Assembly: GCF_021729015.1 (NCBI RefSeq)
Contig: NZ_JAJQQZ010000001.1
Span: 434,001 to 498,000 of the forward strand
DNA from: Halobacterium rubrum
GTDB taxonomy: Archaea > Halobacteriota > Halobacteria > Halobacteriales > Halobacteriaceae
Reading direction: 5' to 3'
DNA length: 64,000 bases
This document shows, one piece after another, positions 1 through 9,887 of the stretch. The position numbers and the translations under genes were made by a program. Position 1 is the first letter of the stretch. Each line of letters begins with the position of its first letter. The notes beneath the pieces were generated by a model. The model worked only from the letters and a program-made list of their open reading frames with translations. It had not been told where the DNA came from and made no database searches.

Positions 1-2
1 CG

Positions 3-1598
3 GGCGAGTACGTCGCGAAGCTCCGCGACGAACGGAACACCGTCGAGACGAAACTCGAGCGCGTCGACGCCGAGCTCGCGGAGTTCCGCCAGGAGCACGC
101 CGGCTTCCTGCTCGCCGCCGAGGAGAAGCTCGCCATCGACGTCCAGAAGGCCGAGGTGCCGCTGCAGTTCGCGAGCACCGACCGCGCGTTCGTCGCCGAG
201 GGCTGGATTCCGACCGACGAGTACGACGCGTTCGACGAGTCGGTGCGGGCAGCCGTCGGCGAGCACGCGGCAGTCGAGGAGCTGGAGCGAGCGGACTACG
301 AGCCGTCGGGTCACGGCCACCAGGCGCCGGCCGAGGACCACGACGATACGCACGCCGACGCCGCGGCCGCCACCGACGGCGGCACGAACGCCGAGTTCGA
401 CGAGAGCGACAGTCCGCCCGTCGTCCAGGACAACCCGGGGCCGGTGAGCCCCTTCGAGTCGCTCACCGAAGTCATCAACCGACCGAAGTACACGGAACTC
501 GACCCGACGGTCGTGCTGTTCCTGACGTTCCCGGCGTTCTACGGGTTCATGATCGGGGACCTCGGGTACGGCATCCTGTACACCGCTCTCGGGTTCTGGC
601 TGTACAGCAGCTTCGACAGCGAGATGATCTCGAAGCTCGGCGGCGTCGCGATGTGGGCCGGCGGCTTCACCGCGCTGTTCGGCGTGCTGTACGGGGAGAT
701 ATTCGGACTCCACCTCATCACTAACTACGTGTGGGAACCCGTCGTCGGGCTCGCCGACGCACCCCTGAAGAAGGGCCTGCACGTCGGTGCGTTCGCCGAA
801 CTCTGGCTCGCGGCGAGTCTGGTGTACGGCATCGCGCACCTCACCATCGGCTACGTGTTCGGGTTCGTCAACGAGTCCCGTTCGCACGGCGTGCAGACGG
901 CCGTCACCGAGAGCGGCGGCCAGATGCTGCTGATGCTCGGTGTCGGCCTGTGGCTGTTCAGCACGCACGGGCAGTCCGGCGGCGGTCCGCGCCCCGAACT
1001 GCTGTACAGCGTGGTCGAACTGCCGGCTATCGTCGGAATCGTGGGACTGGTCGCTGCGCTCGCCGGGCTGGTGCTGGTCACCATCGGCGAGGGCGCGGCC
1101 GGGTTCCTCGAGAGCCCGACGTACGCGCTGGTCAACACCGTCTCCTACACGCGTATCGCCGCCGTGCTGCTCGCGAAGGCGGGGATGGCGTACGTCGTGA
1201 ACCTCCTCGTGTTCGGGGCGTACGACGTCGACCTGACGAGCGAGGCGGCTCAGGCCCACGGGTACGAGCCGTACACCGCCAACTACCTGTTCGGGTTGTT
1301 CCCGACAGAGATCCACCACGAGACCCACTTCATGCTGTTCAGTGGGCCGGGCAAGTATCAGGCCGAGTACTACTCGGTCCTGTTCGACGGCCTCATCCAC
1401 ATGGGGTGGGGCGGTGTGATCGCCGGCGTGCTCGTGCTGGTCGTTGGGCACGCTCTCGTGCTCGGGCTCGGCGTAACATCCGCCGGCTTACAGGCTCTAC
1501 GCCTCGAATACGTCGAGTTCTTTAACAAGTTTTATGAAGGCGGTGGCGAGAAGTACAACCCGTTCGGTTACACACGCAACTACACCACTGAGGACTAA
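3..1598 (+). CDS. atpI: A-type ATP synthase subunit I, 5' end cut off
   Basis: Membrane stator subunit of the archaeal A1Ao ATP synthase, which with the AtpK ring forms the ion path. The frame is open at the window edge, so 531 C-terminal residues are visible. The first ~140 are charged and soluble (coiled-coil stalk, then an Asp/His-rich acidic stretch typical of halophiles). About seven hydrophobic segments follow. The segment with YTRIAAV near visible residue 384 carries the single membrane Arg expected to pair with the ring glutamate. First visible gene of the operon, 12 bp before atpK. Assignment is by family pattern and gene order. Confidence 0.95.
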   Translation, partial: GEYVAKLRDERNTVETKLERVDAELAEFRQEHAGFLLAAEEKLAIDVQKAEVPLQFASTDRAFVAEGWIPTDEYDAFDESVRAAVGEHAAVEELERADYEPSGHGHQAPAEDHDDTHADAAAATDGGTNAEFDESDSPPVVQDNPGPVSPFESLTEVINRPKYTELDPTVVLFLTFPAFYGFMIGDLGYGILYTALGFWLYSSFDSEMISKLGGVAMWAGGFTALFGVLYGEIFGLHLITNYVWEPVVGLADAPLKKGLHVGAFAELWLAASLVYGIAHLTIGYVFGFVNESRSHGVQTAVTESGGQMLLMLGVGLWLFSTHGQSGGGPRPELLYSVVELPAIVGIVGLVAALAGLVLVTIGEGAAGFLESPTYALVNTVSYTRIAAVLLAKAGMAYVVNLLVFGAYDVDLTSEAAQAHGYEPYTANYLFGLFPTEIHHETHFMLFSGPGKYQAEYYSVLFDGLIHMGWGGVIAGVLVLVVGHALVLGLGVTSAGLQALRLEYVEFFNKFYEGGGEKYNPFGYTRNYTTED

Positions 1599-1610
1599 GT
1601 AAAATTAAAA

Positions 1611-1880
1611 ATGTTCGAAAATTTCGCCCAGCTGACGACGACCCTGACGCAGACCGGAGGTAGCATGCCCGCAATCACCCCGAAGTCCGCCGCCGCTCTC
1701 GCGGTCGGTCTCGCGGCCCTCGCAGCAGGGTACGCGGAGCGCGGTATCGGTAGCGCGGCCGTCGGCGCCATCGCCGAGGACCAGGACCTCTTCGGTACGG
1801 GCCTCATCCTGACGGTCCTCCCGGAGACGCTCGTCATCCTCGCGCTGGTCGTCGTCTTCGTCGTCCCGACCCCGTTCTAA
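1611..1880 (+). CDS. atpK: A-type ATP synthase subunit K (proteolipid ring)
   Basis: Small proteolipid that forms the rotating membrane ring. The 89 residues hold two hydrophobic helices joined by an acidic loop, and the second helix has the ion-carrying glutamate E72 in LPETLVIL. An A/T-rich stretch (AAAATTAAAA) lies just before this ATG. A second in-frame ATG at 1665 sits 3 nt after GGAGGT and would give a 71-residue protein, so the start is not settled. It lies between atpI and atpE as in other haloarchaeal operons. Confidence 0.93.
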   Translation: MFENFAQLTTTLTQTGGSMPAITPKSAAALAVGLAALAAGYAERGIGSAAVGAIAEDQDLFGTGLILTVLPETLVILALVVVFVVPTPF

Positions 1881-1901
1881 CTACCCCCGCAGTCTCCACT
1901 T

Positions 1902-2489
1902 ATGAGTCTGGAAACAGTAGTTGAGGATATTCGAGACGAGGCCCGCGAGCGCGCGAAGGAGATTCGTGCAGACGCCGAAGAGCGCGCCGACGCCATCGTC
2001 GCGGAGGCGGAAGCCGACGCCGACGAGATCGTCGCCGAAGCCGAGGCTGACGTCGAGTCAGAAATCGCCCAGGAGCGCGAGCAGAAGCTCTCCAGCGCGA
2101 AACTCGAGGCCAAGCAGATGCGCCTCGAGGCGCGTCGGGACGCGCTCCAGTCGGTGCGTTCGTCCGTCGAAGACCGCATCACCGACCTCGACGGCGACGA
2201 GCGCGAGGAGCTCACCCGCGAGCTGCTCGACGCCGCCAGCACGGAGTTCGACGACGACGCCGAGGTCCGCGTGTTCGGTCGCGCGGACGACGAGGCCCTC
2301 ATCTCGGACATCCTCGACGACTACGACGGATACGAGTACGCCGGCGAGTACGACTGTCTCGGCGGCGTGGTCGTGGAGAGCGACACGTCCCGGGTCCGAG
2401 TCAACAACACGTTCGACTCGGTGCTCGAGGACGTCTGGGAGAACAACCTGAAAGCAATCAGCGCCCGCCTGTTCGACGAGGAGCAATGA
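1902..2489 (+). CDS. atpE: A-type ATP synthase subunit E
   Basis: Peripheral stalk subunit linking the A1 head to the membrane part. The 195-residue protein begins with a long charged helix of Ala/Glu/Asp/Arg heptads (about residues 5-85), the expected coiled coil, and ends in a compact alpha/beta domain. The ATG follows atpK by 21 bp. The stop overlaps the atpC start by 4 nt (ATGA), which suggests translational coupling. Family assignment rests on composition, length and operon position. Confidence 0.93.
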   Translation: MSLETVVEDIRDEARERAKEIRADAEERADAIVAEAEADADEIVAEAEADVESEIAQEREQKLSSAKLEAKQMRLEARRDALQSVRSSVEDRITDLDGDEREELTRELLDAASTEFDDDAEVRVFGRADDEALISDILDDYDGYEYAGEYDCLGGVVVESDTSRVRVNNTFDSVLEDVWENNLKAISARLFDEEQ

Positions 2490-3538
2490 GCGCGTCCGGA
2501 CCGGCCAACTACGAGTACGTGGTCGCCCGGGTCCGCCACCGTCGAGCCAGCCTGTTCGGCGACGACGAGTACCGCAAGCTCCTCCGGATGGGCACCGGCG
2601 GCATCGCGCGCTTCATGGAGGACACCGCCTACGAGGCGTCAATCAACCGTCTCGGGTCGCGGTACAGCGGCGTGGACCTCGTCGAGTACGCGCTCAACGA
2701 CACGCTCGCCAGCGAGTTCGACTCGCTGCTCCGCTGGAGCGAGGGCCGCCTCTACGATCAGGTCGCCAAGTACCTCCGGAAGTTCGACGCGTGGAACGTG
2801 AAGACGGTGTTCCGGGGGCTGTACTCGGACGCGACCGTCGACGAGATCCGCGCCGACTTCGTCGACGCCGGCGAGTTCAGCGAGGAGTTCCTCGAGCGGC
2901 TGGTCGCCGCCGACTCCATCGAGACGGTCGTCGAGACCCTCGACGGGACGCTGTTTGGCCCGTACGTCGAGCCGGCGTTCGAGGACTACGAGGAGTCCGG
3001 GACGCTGGTCCCGCTGGAGAACGCCGTCGACCGCGCGTACTACGAGAACCTCGTGCCCCGGCGCGTCACGAATCAGGACAGCCCGCAGGCGCTGTACGCG
3101 GAGTTCCTGACCGCCGAGATCGACTTCCGGAACGCCCGGAACGCGCTGCGGCTCGCGCGGTCGGGGGCGTCGGTCGACCCCGAAGAGTACTTCATCGAGG
3201 GTGGGACGCTGTTCGAGGCGTCGGAGCTGGCGTCGCTGGTCGAGCGCAAGTCCGACCTCGTCGACCGCATCCGGGAGAGCCGGTACGGCGACGAGCTGTC
3301 GGCCGCGCTGAACGACCTCGAGGAGGCCGACAGCCTCATCGGGTTCGAGCACGCGCTCGACCGCGCGCTCCTGGAGTACTCCGACCACCTCTCGTACGTC
3401 TACCCGCTGTCCGTCTGTCCGGTACTGGCGTACATACTCGCGAAGGAACGGGAAGTGGACAACATTCGCGCCATCGCTCGCGGCCGGGAGGCCGGCCTGA
3501 GCGAGGACGAGATACAGGAGGAGCTGGTCATCCTATGA
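2486..3538 (+). CDS. atpC: A-type ATP synthase subunit C
   Basis: Subunit C (V-type d-like) is the socket connecting the central rotor to the proteolipid ring. The 350-residue, mainly helical acidic protein has the usual family length and begins with a YEYVVARVRHRRASLF-like segment. It overlaps atpE by 4 nt at its start and atpF by 4 nt at its end, so three subunits are translationally linked. No anomalies were seen. Confidence 0.93.
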   Translation: MSASGPANYEYVVARVRHRRASLFGDDEYRKLLRMGTGGIARFMEDTAYEASINRLGSRYSGVDLVEYALNDTLASEFDSLLRWSEGRLYDQVAKYLRKFDAWNVKTVFRGLYSDATVDEIRADFVDAGEFSEEFLERLVAADSIETVVETLDGTLFGPYVEPAFEDYEESGTLVPLENAVDRAYYENLVPRRVTNQDSPQALYAEFLTAEIDFRNARNALRLARSGASVDPEEYFIEGGTLFEASELASLVERKSDLVDRIRESRYGDELSAALNDLEEADSLIGFEHALDRALLEYSDHLSYVYPLSVCPVLAYILAKEREVDNIRAIARGREAGLSEDEIQEELVIL

Positions 3539-3873
3539 GCCAGGAGATTGCCGTCGTCGGCAGCCCGGAGTTCACCACCGGGTTCCGGCTCGCAGGCGTT
3601 CGGAAGTTCGAGAACGTCCCGCAGGACGAGAAGGGCGACGAGCTGGACGGCGCCGTGGAGGCAGTCCTCGAGGACGACGACGTCGGCATCGCCGTGATGC
3701 ACGATGACGACCTCGAGTTCCTCTCGCGGGGCGTCCGGCAGTCCGTCGAGACCAGCGTGGAACCGACGTTCGTCACCATCGGCGGGGGCGCCGCCGGCGG
3801 GAGCGGACTTCGAGACCAGATCAAGCGCGCCATCGGGATCGACCTGATGGGCGACGAGGAGGAAGGTGACTAA
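3535..3873 (+). CDS. atpF: A-type ATP synthase subunit F
   Basis: Central stalk subunit F, 112 residues. It starts with the family pattern [18 protein letters not shown], continues with an IAVMHDDD strand, and ends in an acidic tail. The ATG at 3535 overlaps the atpC stop (ATGA). The same frame is open far upstream, but that part is antisense-like shadow inside atpC, and the overlap fixes the start. It is followed by atpA after 5 bp. Confidence 0.93.
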   Translation: MSQEIAVVGSPEFTTGFRLAGVRKFENVPQDEKGDELDGAVEAVLEDDDVGIAVMHDDDLEFLSRGVRQSVETSVEPTFVTIGGGAAGGSGLRDQIKRAIGIDLMGDEEEGD

Positions 3874-3878
3874 ATCGA

Positions 3879-5636
3879 ATGAGTCAAGCTGAAGCTATCA
3901 CCGACACTGGCGAAATCGAGAGCGTGAGCGGTCCGGTCGTGACCGCCACGGACCTCGACGCCCAGATGAACGACGTCGTCTACGTGGGCGACGAGGGTCT
4001 GATGGGCGAGGTCATCGAAATCGAGGGCGACATCACCACCATCCAGGTGTACGAGGAGACGTCCGGCATCGGGCCGGGCGAGCCCGTCGAGAACACGGGC
4101 GAACCCCTCACTGTGGACCTGGGTCCGGGAATGCTGGACTCCATCTACGACGGCGTCCAGCGCCCGCTGGACGTCCTCGAAGACGAGATGGGGGCGTTCC
4201 TCGACCGCGGCGTCGACGCGCCCGGCATCGACCTCGAGAAGGAGTGGGAGTTCGAGCCCGCCGTCGAGGAGGGCGACGAGGTCGAGGCCGGCGACGTCGT
4301 CGGCAGCGTCGACGAGACCGTCAGCATCGAGCACAAGGTCCTCGTCCCGCCCAACAGCGAAGGCGGCGAAGTGGTCTCCGTGGAGTCCGGCTCGTTCACC
4401 GTCGAGGAGACGGTCGTCGAGCTGGACACCGGCGAGGAGATCCAGATGCACCAGGAGTGGCCGGTGCGCCGCCAGCGGCCGACCGTCGAGAAGCAGACGC
4501 CGACGGAGCCGCTGGTCTCCGGCCAGCGCATCCTCGACGGCCTGTTCCCGCTCGCGAAGGGCGGGACGGCCGCGATTCCGGGGCCGTTCGGGTCCGGGAA
4601 GACGGTCACCCAGCAGTCTCTGGCGAAGTTCGCCGACGCGGACATCGTCGTCTACATCGGCTGCGGTGAGCGCGGCAACGAGATGACCGAGGTCATCGAG
4701 GACTTCCCGGAGCTGCCCGACCCGCAGACCGGGAACCCCCTGATGGCCCGGACGTGCCTCATCGCGAACACGTCGAACATGCCGGTCGCGGCCCGCGAGT
4801 CCTGCATCTACACGGGCATCACCATCGGCGAGTACTACCGCGACATGGGGTACGACGTGGCGCTGATGGCCGACTCCACCTCGCGGTGGGCGGAGGCCAT
4901 GCGCGAGATTTCCTCCCGCCTCGAGGAGATGCCCGGCGAGGAGGGCTACCCGGCGTACCTGGCCGCGCGCCTCTCGCAGTTCTACGAGCGCGCCGGCTAC
5001 TTCGAGAACCAGAACGGCAGCGAGGGCTCCATCTCGGTCATCGGCGCGGTGTCGCCGCCGGGTGGTGACTTCTCCGAGCCGGTCACCCAGAACACGCTGC
5101 GCATCGTGAAGACGTTCTGGGCGCTGGACAGCGACCTCGCCGAGCGCCGGCACTTCCCGGCGATCAACTGGGACGAGTCCTACAGCCTGTACAAGGACCA
5201 GCTCGACCCGTACTTCGAGGAGAACGTCGTCGACGACTGGTCCGAGCAGCGCCAGTGGGCGGTCGACATCCTCGACGAGGAGGCCGAACTCGAGGAGATC
5301 GTACAGCTCGTCGGGAAGGACGCGCTGCCCGAGGACCAGCAGCTCACCCTCGAGGTCGCGCGCTACATCCGCGAGGCGTGGCTCCAGCAGAACGCGCTCC
5401 ACGACGTGGACCGCTACTGCCCGCCGGAGAAGACGTACGCCATCCTCTCGGGTATCAAGTCGTTCCACGACGAGGCCTTCGAGGCGCTGGACGCCGGCGT
5501 GCCGGTCGACGAGATCACGGCCATCGACGCCGCGCCGCGTCTGAACCGTCTCGGCACGACGCCCGACGACGAGTACGAGGAAGAGGTCGAGGAGATCGAA
5601 CAGCAGATTAGCGAACAGCTCCGGGAGCTCTACTGA
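3879..5636 (+). CDS. atpA: A-type ATP synthase catalytic subunit A
   Basis: Catalytic subunit of the A1 head, 585 residues, binding and hydrolysing or making ATP. The P-loop GPFGSGKT lies at residues 235-242. The extra 'non-homologous' insert of A/V-type catalytic subunits (about 110-200) precedes it, and [10 protein letters not shown] and SRWAEAMRE are the expected nucleotide-site motifs. No intein is present. It lies 5 bp after atpF and 5 bp before atpB. Length and motifs are standard. Confidence 0.97.
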   Translation: MSQAEAITDTGEIESVSGPVVTATDLDAQMNDVVYVGDEGLMGEVIEIEGDITTIQVYEETSGIGPGEPVENTGEPLTVDLGPGMLDSIYDGVQRPLDVLEDEMGAFLDRGVDAPGIDLEKEWEFEPAVEEGDEVEAGDVVGSVDETVSIEHKVLVPPNSEGGEVVSVESGSFTVEETVVELDTGEEIQMHQEWPVRRQRPTVEKQTPTEPLVSGQRILDGLFPLAKGGTAAIPGPFGSGKTVTQQSLAKFADADIVVYIGCGERGNEMTEVIEDFPELPDPQTGNPLMARTCLIANTSNMPVAARESCIYTGITIGEYYRDMGYDVALMADSTSRWAEAMREISSRLEEMPGEEGYPAYLAARLSQFYERAGYFENQNGSEGSISVIGAVSPPGGDFSEPVTQNTLRIVKTFWALDSDLAERRHFPAINWDESYSLYKDQLDPYFEENVVDDWSEQRQWAVDILDEEAELEEIVQLVGKDALPEDQQLTLEVARYIREAWLQQNALHDVDRYCPPEKTYAILSGIKSFHDEAFEALDAGVPVDEITAIDAAPRLNRLGTTPDDEYEEEVEEIEQQISEQLRELY

Positions 5637-5641
5637 CCACA

Positions 5642-7060
5642 ATGAAAGAGTACCAGACGATCACCGAAGTCAGCGGCCCGCTGGTGTACGTCGAGACCGA
5701 CGAGCCAATCGGGTACGACGAGATCGTCGAGATCGAGACGCCGGACGGCGAAGTGAAGCGCGGGCAGGTGCTGGAGTCCAGCCAGGGCTTCGTCGCCATC
5801 CAGGTGTTCGAGGGGACCGAGGGCATCGGGCAGGACGCCTCGGTTCGGTTCCTCGGCGAGACCCTGAAGATGCCCGTGACCGAGGACCTCCTCGGTCGCG
5901 TGCTGGACGGGTCCGGCAACCCCATCGACGGCGGTCCCGACATCGTCCCCGACGAGCGACTCGACATCGTCGGCGAAGCAATCAACCCCCACGCGCGGGA
6001 GTACCCCGAAGAGTTCATCCAGACCGGCGTGTCCGCCATCGACGGCATGAACACGCTGGTTCGGGGGCAGAAGCTCCCGATCTTCTCCGGGTCCGGGCTG
6101 CCCCACAGCGACCTGGCACTCCAGATCGCGCGGCAGGCCTCGGTCCCCGAGGAGGAGGAGGCCGAGGGCGAGGACAGCGAGTTCGCCGTCGTCTTCGGCG
6201 CGATGGGTATCACGGCCGAGGAGGCCAACGAGTTCATGGAGGACTTCGAGCGAACCGGCGCACTGGAGCGCTCCGTGGTCTTCATGAACCTCGCCGACGA
6301 CCCGGCCGTCGAGCGGACGGTCACGCCGCGGATGGCGCTGACCACGGCCGAGTACCTCGCCTTCGAGAAGGACTACCACGTCCTCGTCATCCTGACGGAC
6401 ATGACGAACTACTGCGAGGCGCTGCGCGAGATCGGTGCGGCACGCGAAGAGGTGCCGGGTCGCCGTGGCTACCCGGGTTACATGTACACGGACCTGGCGC
6501 AGCTCTACGAGCGCGCCGGCCGCATCGAGGGCCGGGAGGGCTCTGTCACGCAGATTCCCATCCTCACGATGCCGGGTGACGACGACACGCACCCGATTCC
6601 GGACCTCACCGGGTACATCACCGAGGGCCAGATCATGATGAACCGCGACCTGAACAGCCAGGGCGTGACGCCGCCCGTGAACGTCCTGCCGAGCCTCTCC
6701 CGCCTGATGGACGACGGTATCGGCGAGGGGCTCACCCGCGACGACCACGGCGACGTCTCCGACCAGCTGTACGCGGCGTACGCGGAGGGCGAGGAGCTCC
6801 GCGACCTCGTGAACATCGTCGGCCGCGAGGCCCTGAGCGAGCGGGACAACCGCTATCTGGACTTCGCGGACCGCTTCGAGGAGGAGTTCGTCGACCAGGG
6901 CTTCCGGACGAGCCGCTCGATCGACGAGACGCTGGACCTCGGCTGGGAGCTGCTGTCGATGTTCCCGAAGGCCGAGCTGAACCGCGTCGACGAGGACCTC
7001 ATCGAGGAGTACTACGTCGAGGACGCGGCGTCCGAGGAAGAGGCCGCGGCGGCCGACTGA
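5642..7060 (+). CDS. atpB: A-type ATP synthase regulatory subunit B
   Basis: Non-catalytic B subunit alternating with A in the head, 472 residues. The P-loop position reads [12 protein letters not shown], lacking the lysine of a working Walker A motif, as is normal for B subunits. [16 protein letters not shown] and [15 protein letters not shown] are family blocks. The C-terminal tail is Glu/Ala-rich. A T/C-rich stretch follows the stop near 7080-7097 and may end transcription, separating it from crtY and atpD downstream. Confidence 0.97.
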   Translation: MKEYQTITEVSGPLVYVETDEPIGYDEIVEIETPDGEVKRGQVLESSQGFVAIQVFEGTEGIGQDASVRFLGETLKMPVTEDLLGRVLDGSGNPIDGGPDIVPDERLDIVGEAINPHAREYPEEFIQTGVSAIDGMNTLVRGQKLPIFSGSGLPHSDLALQIARQASVPEEEEAEGEDSEFAVVFGAMGITAEEANEFMEDFERTGALERSVVFMNLADDPAVERTVTPRMALTTAEYLAFEKDYHVLVILTDMTNYCEALREIGAAREEVPGRRGYPGYMYTDLAQLYERAGRIEGREGSVTQIPILTMPGDDDTHPIPDLTGYITEGQIMMNRDLNSQGVTPPVNVLPSLSRLMDDGIGEGLTRDDHGDVSDQLYAAYAEGEELRDLVNIVGREALSERDNRYLDFADRFEEEFVDQGFRTSRSIDETLDLGWELLSMFPKAELNRVDEDLIEEYYVEDAASEEEAAAAD

Positions 7061-7219
7061 CGCCCGAACCCGACACCACCCATTCTCCGTTCTTTCCCGT
7101 CGCCCAGCCGCGGCGCCAGCCGGGTGCGTCCACGCTCGGACACCCACAGTTTCGGCCCTACAGTAATGAGGGAACGGCGCCACAGATGAGGAGACGGCAG
7201 TGGCGTCGCTCGCCGGACT

Positions 7220-7238
7220 CGCCACGTTTTTCGTGGCG
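7220..7238. promoter_or_regulatory. Perfect 7-bp dyad around a T5 core upstream of crtY
   Basis: CGCCACG-TTTTT-CGTGGCG, perfect arms of 7 bp. The T-run lies 22-26 bp upstream of an in-frame GTG at 7253, the distance expected between a haloarchaeal TATA-like box and a leaderless start. It is about 90 bp upstream of the preferred crtY GTG at 7319. It could be the core promoter with a flanking operator, or a hairpin. Role inferred only. Confidence 0.5.
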
Positions 7239-7318
7239 GGCACGGAACCAGCGTGCAGTCGTCGGACGGCCGCCACCCGGCACAGCGGTGGCGGTCCGCT
7301 CGCAGACGGAGTGAGACG

Positions 7319-8032
7319 GTGACAACGAGCTACCTGACGTTCCTGGCCGTGGCCGTGGGCCCGCCGCTGGCGGCGCTGACAGCGCTGCGTGTGGCTCGCT
7401 GGGACGGCGACCGCTACCGGCTCGCGGGCGTCGGCGTCCTGCTCGTGCTGGCGATGACGTACACGACGCCGTGGGACAACTATCTGGTCGCGCGCGGCGT
7501 CTGGTGGTACGGCGAGGGGACGGTGGTCGCCCGCATCTGGCACGCGCCCCTCGAGGAGTACCTCTTCATCGCGACGCAGACGCTGCTCACCGGGCTCTGG
7601 GTACAGACGCTGCCGGTGCGGCCCGACGGCGAGTTCCTGTCGACCCGGCGGGACGCGGCAGTCGGGGCGCTGGCGGGCGTCGCGGTCGGCGCCGTCGGCG
7701 TGGCGTTCCTGTTCCGGGACGCGACGTTCTACGTGGGCGCCATTCTGGCGTGGGCAGCGCCCGTACTCGGCCTCCAGTGGGCGGTCGGCTGGCGGTACCT
7801 CTGGGAGCGCCGGCGTGTGTTCGCGGTGGCCGTGCTGGTACCGACGCTGTTCCTCGCGGCCGCCGACCGGTACGCCATCGCGGACGGCATCTGGGTGCTG
7901 GCCGACCAGTACACCACCGGCCTCACGGTGCTCGGGCTCCCAGTCGAGGAGGGCGCGTTCTTCTTCGTGACGAACGTCTTCGTGAGCCAGGGGCTCATCC
8001 TCTACGCGTGGGTGCTAGCCCGGTGGCGCTGA
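7319..8032 (+). CDS. crtY: Lycopene beta-cyclase, fused CrtYc/CrtYd type
   Basis: Membrane enzyme that closes both ends of lycopene to give beta-carotene. The 237-residue protein has about seven hydrophobic helices and two internal half-repeats, each with a Pro-x-Glu motif: PLEEYLF in the first half and PVEEGAFFF in the second. This matches the fused archaeal/bacterial CrtYc-CrtYd family. GTG at 7319 ([11 protein letters not shown]) is preferred because the 22 codons above it are Arg/Ser-rich and unlike the family, although a GTG at 7253 is open and better placed relative to the dyad at 7220. It overlaps blh by 10 nt. Confidence 0.88.
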   Translation: MTTSYLTFLAVAVGPPLAALTALRVARWDGDRYRLAGVGVLLVLAMTYTTPWDNYLVARGVWWYGEGTVVARIWHAPLEEYLFIATQTLLTGLWVQTLPVRPDGEFLSTRRDAAVGALAGVAVGAVGVAFLFRDATFYVGAILAWAAPVLGLQWAVGWRYLWERRRVFAVAVLVPTLFLAAADRYAIADGIWVLADQYTTGLTVLGLPVEEGAFFFVTNVFVSQGLILYAWVLARWR

Positions 8033-9054
8033 CCGACCTCGGCGACCGGGAGCGACGCACGCTCGCCCGCCCGGCGCTGGCCGCCGGCTGGGTCGCCGTC
8101 GCGGTCGCCGCGCTCCCCGCGCTCTCCGGCGTCGAGCTGTCGCCGACCGCGCGGTACGCGCCGCTGGTCGCGAGCGCCGTCCTGTTCGGGATGCCCCACG
8201 GCGCCATCGACTACGTCGCCCTCCCGCGAGCGGTCGCCGGCGCGGTCACCGCCCGCTGGCTCGCGGCCGTCGGCGTCGTCTACCTCCTCCTCGGCGGCGG
8301 GTACGCGGCCGCGTGGTTCGCCTACCCGGTCGCCGCGGCGCTCGCGTTCGTCGCCGTGACGTGGCTGCACTGGGGGCAGGGCGACCTCTACCCCCTGCTC
8401 GATTTCCTCGATGTGGACTACCTCGACACGCGCACGCGACGCGTGAGCGCCGTGCTCGTGCGCGGCGGCCTCCCGATGCTCGTCCCGCTGCTGGGCTACC
8501 CGGGCCGCTACCGCGAGGTCGTCGCGGCGTTCGCCGCGCCGTTCGGCACCGGCGCCGACGACGTCGCCGGCCTCCCGCTGTTCGACCCGCAGATCCGGCT
8601 GGCGCTCGGCGTCGCGTTCGCCGCGCTCACCGTCGGCGTGCTCGCCGCTGGCTGTCGACGAACCCGGAACCCGTGGGCGTGGCGCGTGGACGCCGCCGAG
8701 ACGCTGGGACTGTGGGCGTTCTTCTACGTGGTCCCGCCGGTGTTCGCCGTCGGGGTCTACTTCTGCCTGTGGCACTCCGTCCGGCACGTCGCGCGCGCAA
8801 TCGCCGTCGACGACTCCATTCGCCCCTCGCTCCGAGCCGGCGACGTGCTCGGGCCGCTCGCGCGGTTCGTGCGGGAGGCGGCGCCGCTGACCGCCGCCGC
8901 GCTCGCGCTCGGGGGCGTGCTCTGGTGGGCGGTGCCGGACCCGCCGACCACCCTCGAGGGCGGCGCTGCCCTCTACCTCGTGTTGATCGCGGTGCTCACG
9001 CTCCCGCACGTCGCGGTGGTGACGTGGATGGACCGCGCGCAGGGCGTGCTCTGA
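8023..9054 (+). CDS. blh: Brp/Blh-type beta-carotene 15,15'-dioxygenase
   Basis: Membrane dioxygenase that cleaves beta-carotene into two retinals, the chromophore of haloarchaeal rhodopsins. The 343-residue protein has many membrane helices and the histidine motifs of the Brp/Blh family: [19 protein letters not shown] and WHSVRHVAR, which are likely iron ligands. The GTG start at 8023 lies inside the end of crtY, so both genes are probably co-translated: cyclase makes the substrate and dioxygenase cuts it. Whether it is the Brp or Blh paralogue cannot be told from this locus, since no opsin gene is in the window. Confidence 0.88.
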   Translation: MALTDLGDRERRTLARPALAAGWVAVAVAALPALSGVELSPTARYAPLVASAVLFGMPHGAIDYVALPRAVAGAVTARWLAAVGVVYLLLGGGYAAAWFAYPVAAALAFVAVTWLHWGQGDLYPLLDFLDVDYLDTRTRRVSAVLVRGGLPMLVPLLGYPGRYREVVAAFAAPFGTGADDVAGLPLFDPQIRLALGVAFAALTVGVLAAGCRRTRNPWAWRVDAAETLGLWAFFYVVPPVFAVGVYFCLWHSVRHVARAIAVDDSIRPSLRAGDVLGPLARFVREAAPLTAAALALGGVLWWAVPDPPTTLEGGAALYLVLIAVLTLPHVAVVTWMDRAQGVL

Positions 9055-9110
9055 GCCCGACTGAAAACGTTTACCTCCCCGCAGAGAGAACGCCCTCGCA
9101 AGAGACCAGT

Positions 9111-9812
9111 ATGGCCCAGGACATCAAGCCCACCCGGAAGAACCTCATGGAGATCGAGGACCGCATCGACCTCTCCGAGCGAGGCCACGACACGCTCGAA
9201 CAGAAGCGCGACGGCCTCATCATGGAGTTCATGGACATCCTCGATCAGGCCCAGGACGTCCGGGAGGACCTCGAGGGCGACTACCAGACCGCCCAGAAGA
9301 AGATCAACATGGCGCGCGCGATGGAGGGCGACATCGCCGTCCGCGGTGCCGCCGCCGCCCTCGAAGAGCACCCCGAGATCACCGTCGAGTCACGGAACAT
9401 CATGGGCGTCGTCGTCCCCCAGATCGAGTCCTCGAAAGTCCGGAAGAGCCTCGACGAGCGCGGCTACGGCATCCTCGGGACGAGCGCCCGCATCGACGAG
9501 GCCGCCGAGGCCTACGAGGAGCTGCTGGAGTCCATCGTGCTCGCCGCCGAGGTCGAGACCGCAATGAAGAAGATGCTCACCGAGATCGAGACGACCAAGC
9601 GCCGCGTCAACGCCCTGGAGTTCAAGCTCCTGCCCGAGCTCTACGAGGGCAAGGAGTACATCGACCAGAAGCTCGAGGAGCAGGAGCGCGAGGAGATCTT
9701 CCGCATGAAGAAGGTCAAAGCGAAGAAAGAAGAGCAGGAAGAAGAGGAGGAGGAGGAGGACGCGGCCGACGCGTACTACCTCGACGAGGAAGAGGCGCCG
9801 GCCGACGACTAG
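9111..9812 (+). CDS. atpD: A-type ATP synthase subunit D
   Basis: Central rotor shaft subunit, 233 residues. It begins with the family block [14 protein letters not shown] and has two long helices at either end (a coiled coil) and a Lys/Glu-rich acidic tail. Start ATG 9111 is preceded by AAAACGTTTACC about 45 bp upstream, so it may have its own promoter. It is separated from atpB by crtY and blh; the frame extends upstream through blh but only as a shadow. Confidence 0.95.
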   Translation: MAQDIKPTRKNLMEIEDRIDLSERGHDTLEQKRDGLIMEFMDILDQAQDVREDLEGDYQTAQKKINMARAMEGDIAVRGAAAALEEHPEITVESRNIMGVVVPQIESSKVRKSLDERGYGILGTSARIDEAAEAYEELLESIVLAAEVETAMKKMLTEIETTKRRVNALEFKLLPELYEGKEYIDQKLEEQEREEIFRMKKVKAKKEEQEEEEEEEDAADAYYLDEEEAPADD

Positions 9813-9887
9813 CGGAGCCCGCTGCCCACCGGCCAGCACGCCCGTCCGCCCGAGTCACTTAGGGGGCGGCCGGCCGTCGGTCGACGC

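Noticed and set aside
3870-5642. 590-residue frame on the minus strand opposite atpA
   Set aside because: Arg/Val/Leu-rich shadow of a GC-rich gene; atpA on the plus strand has full family motifs and spacing.
7253-7318. Extended crtY from GTG 7253
   Set aside because: The extra 22 codons are Ser/Arg-rich and unlike the family; kept only as an alternative because of the dyad position.
8023-9054. A nearby opsin or rhodopsin gene to match blh
   Set aside because: No seven-helix protein with a retinal-binding Lys helix is in the window.
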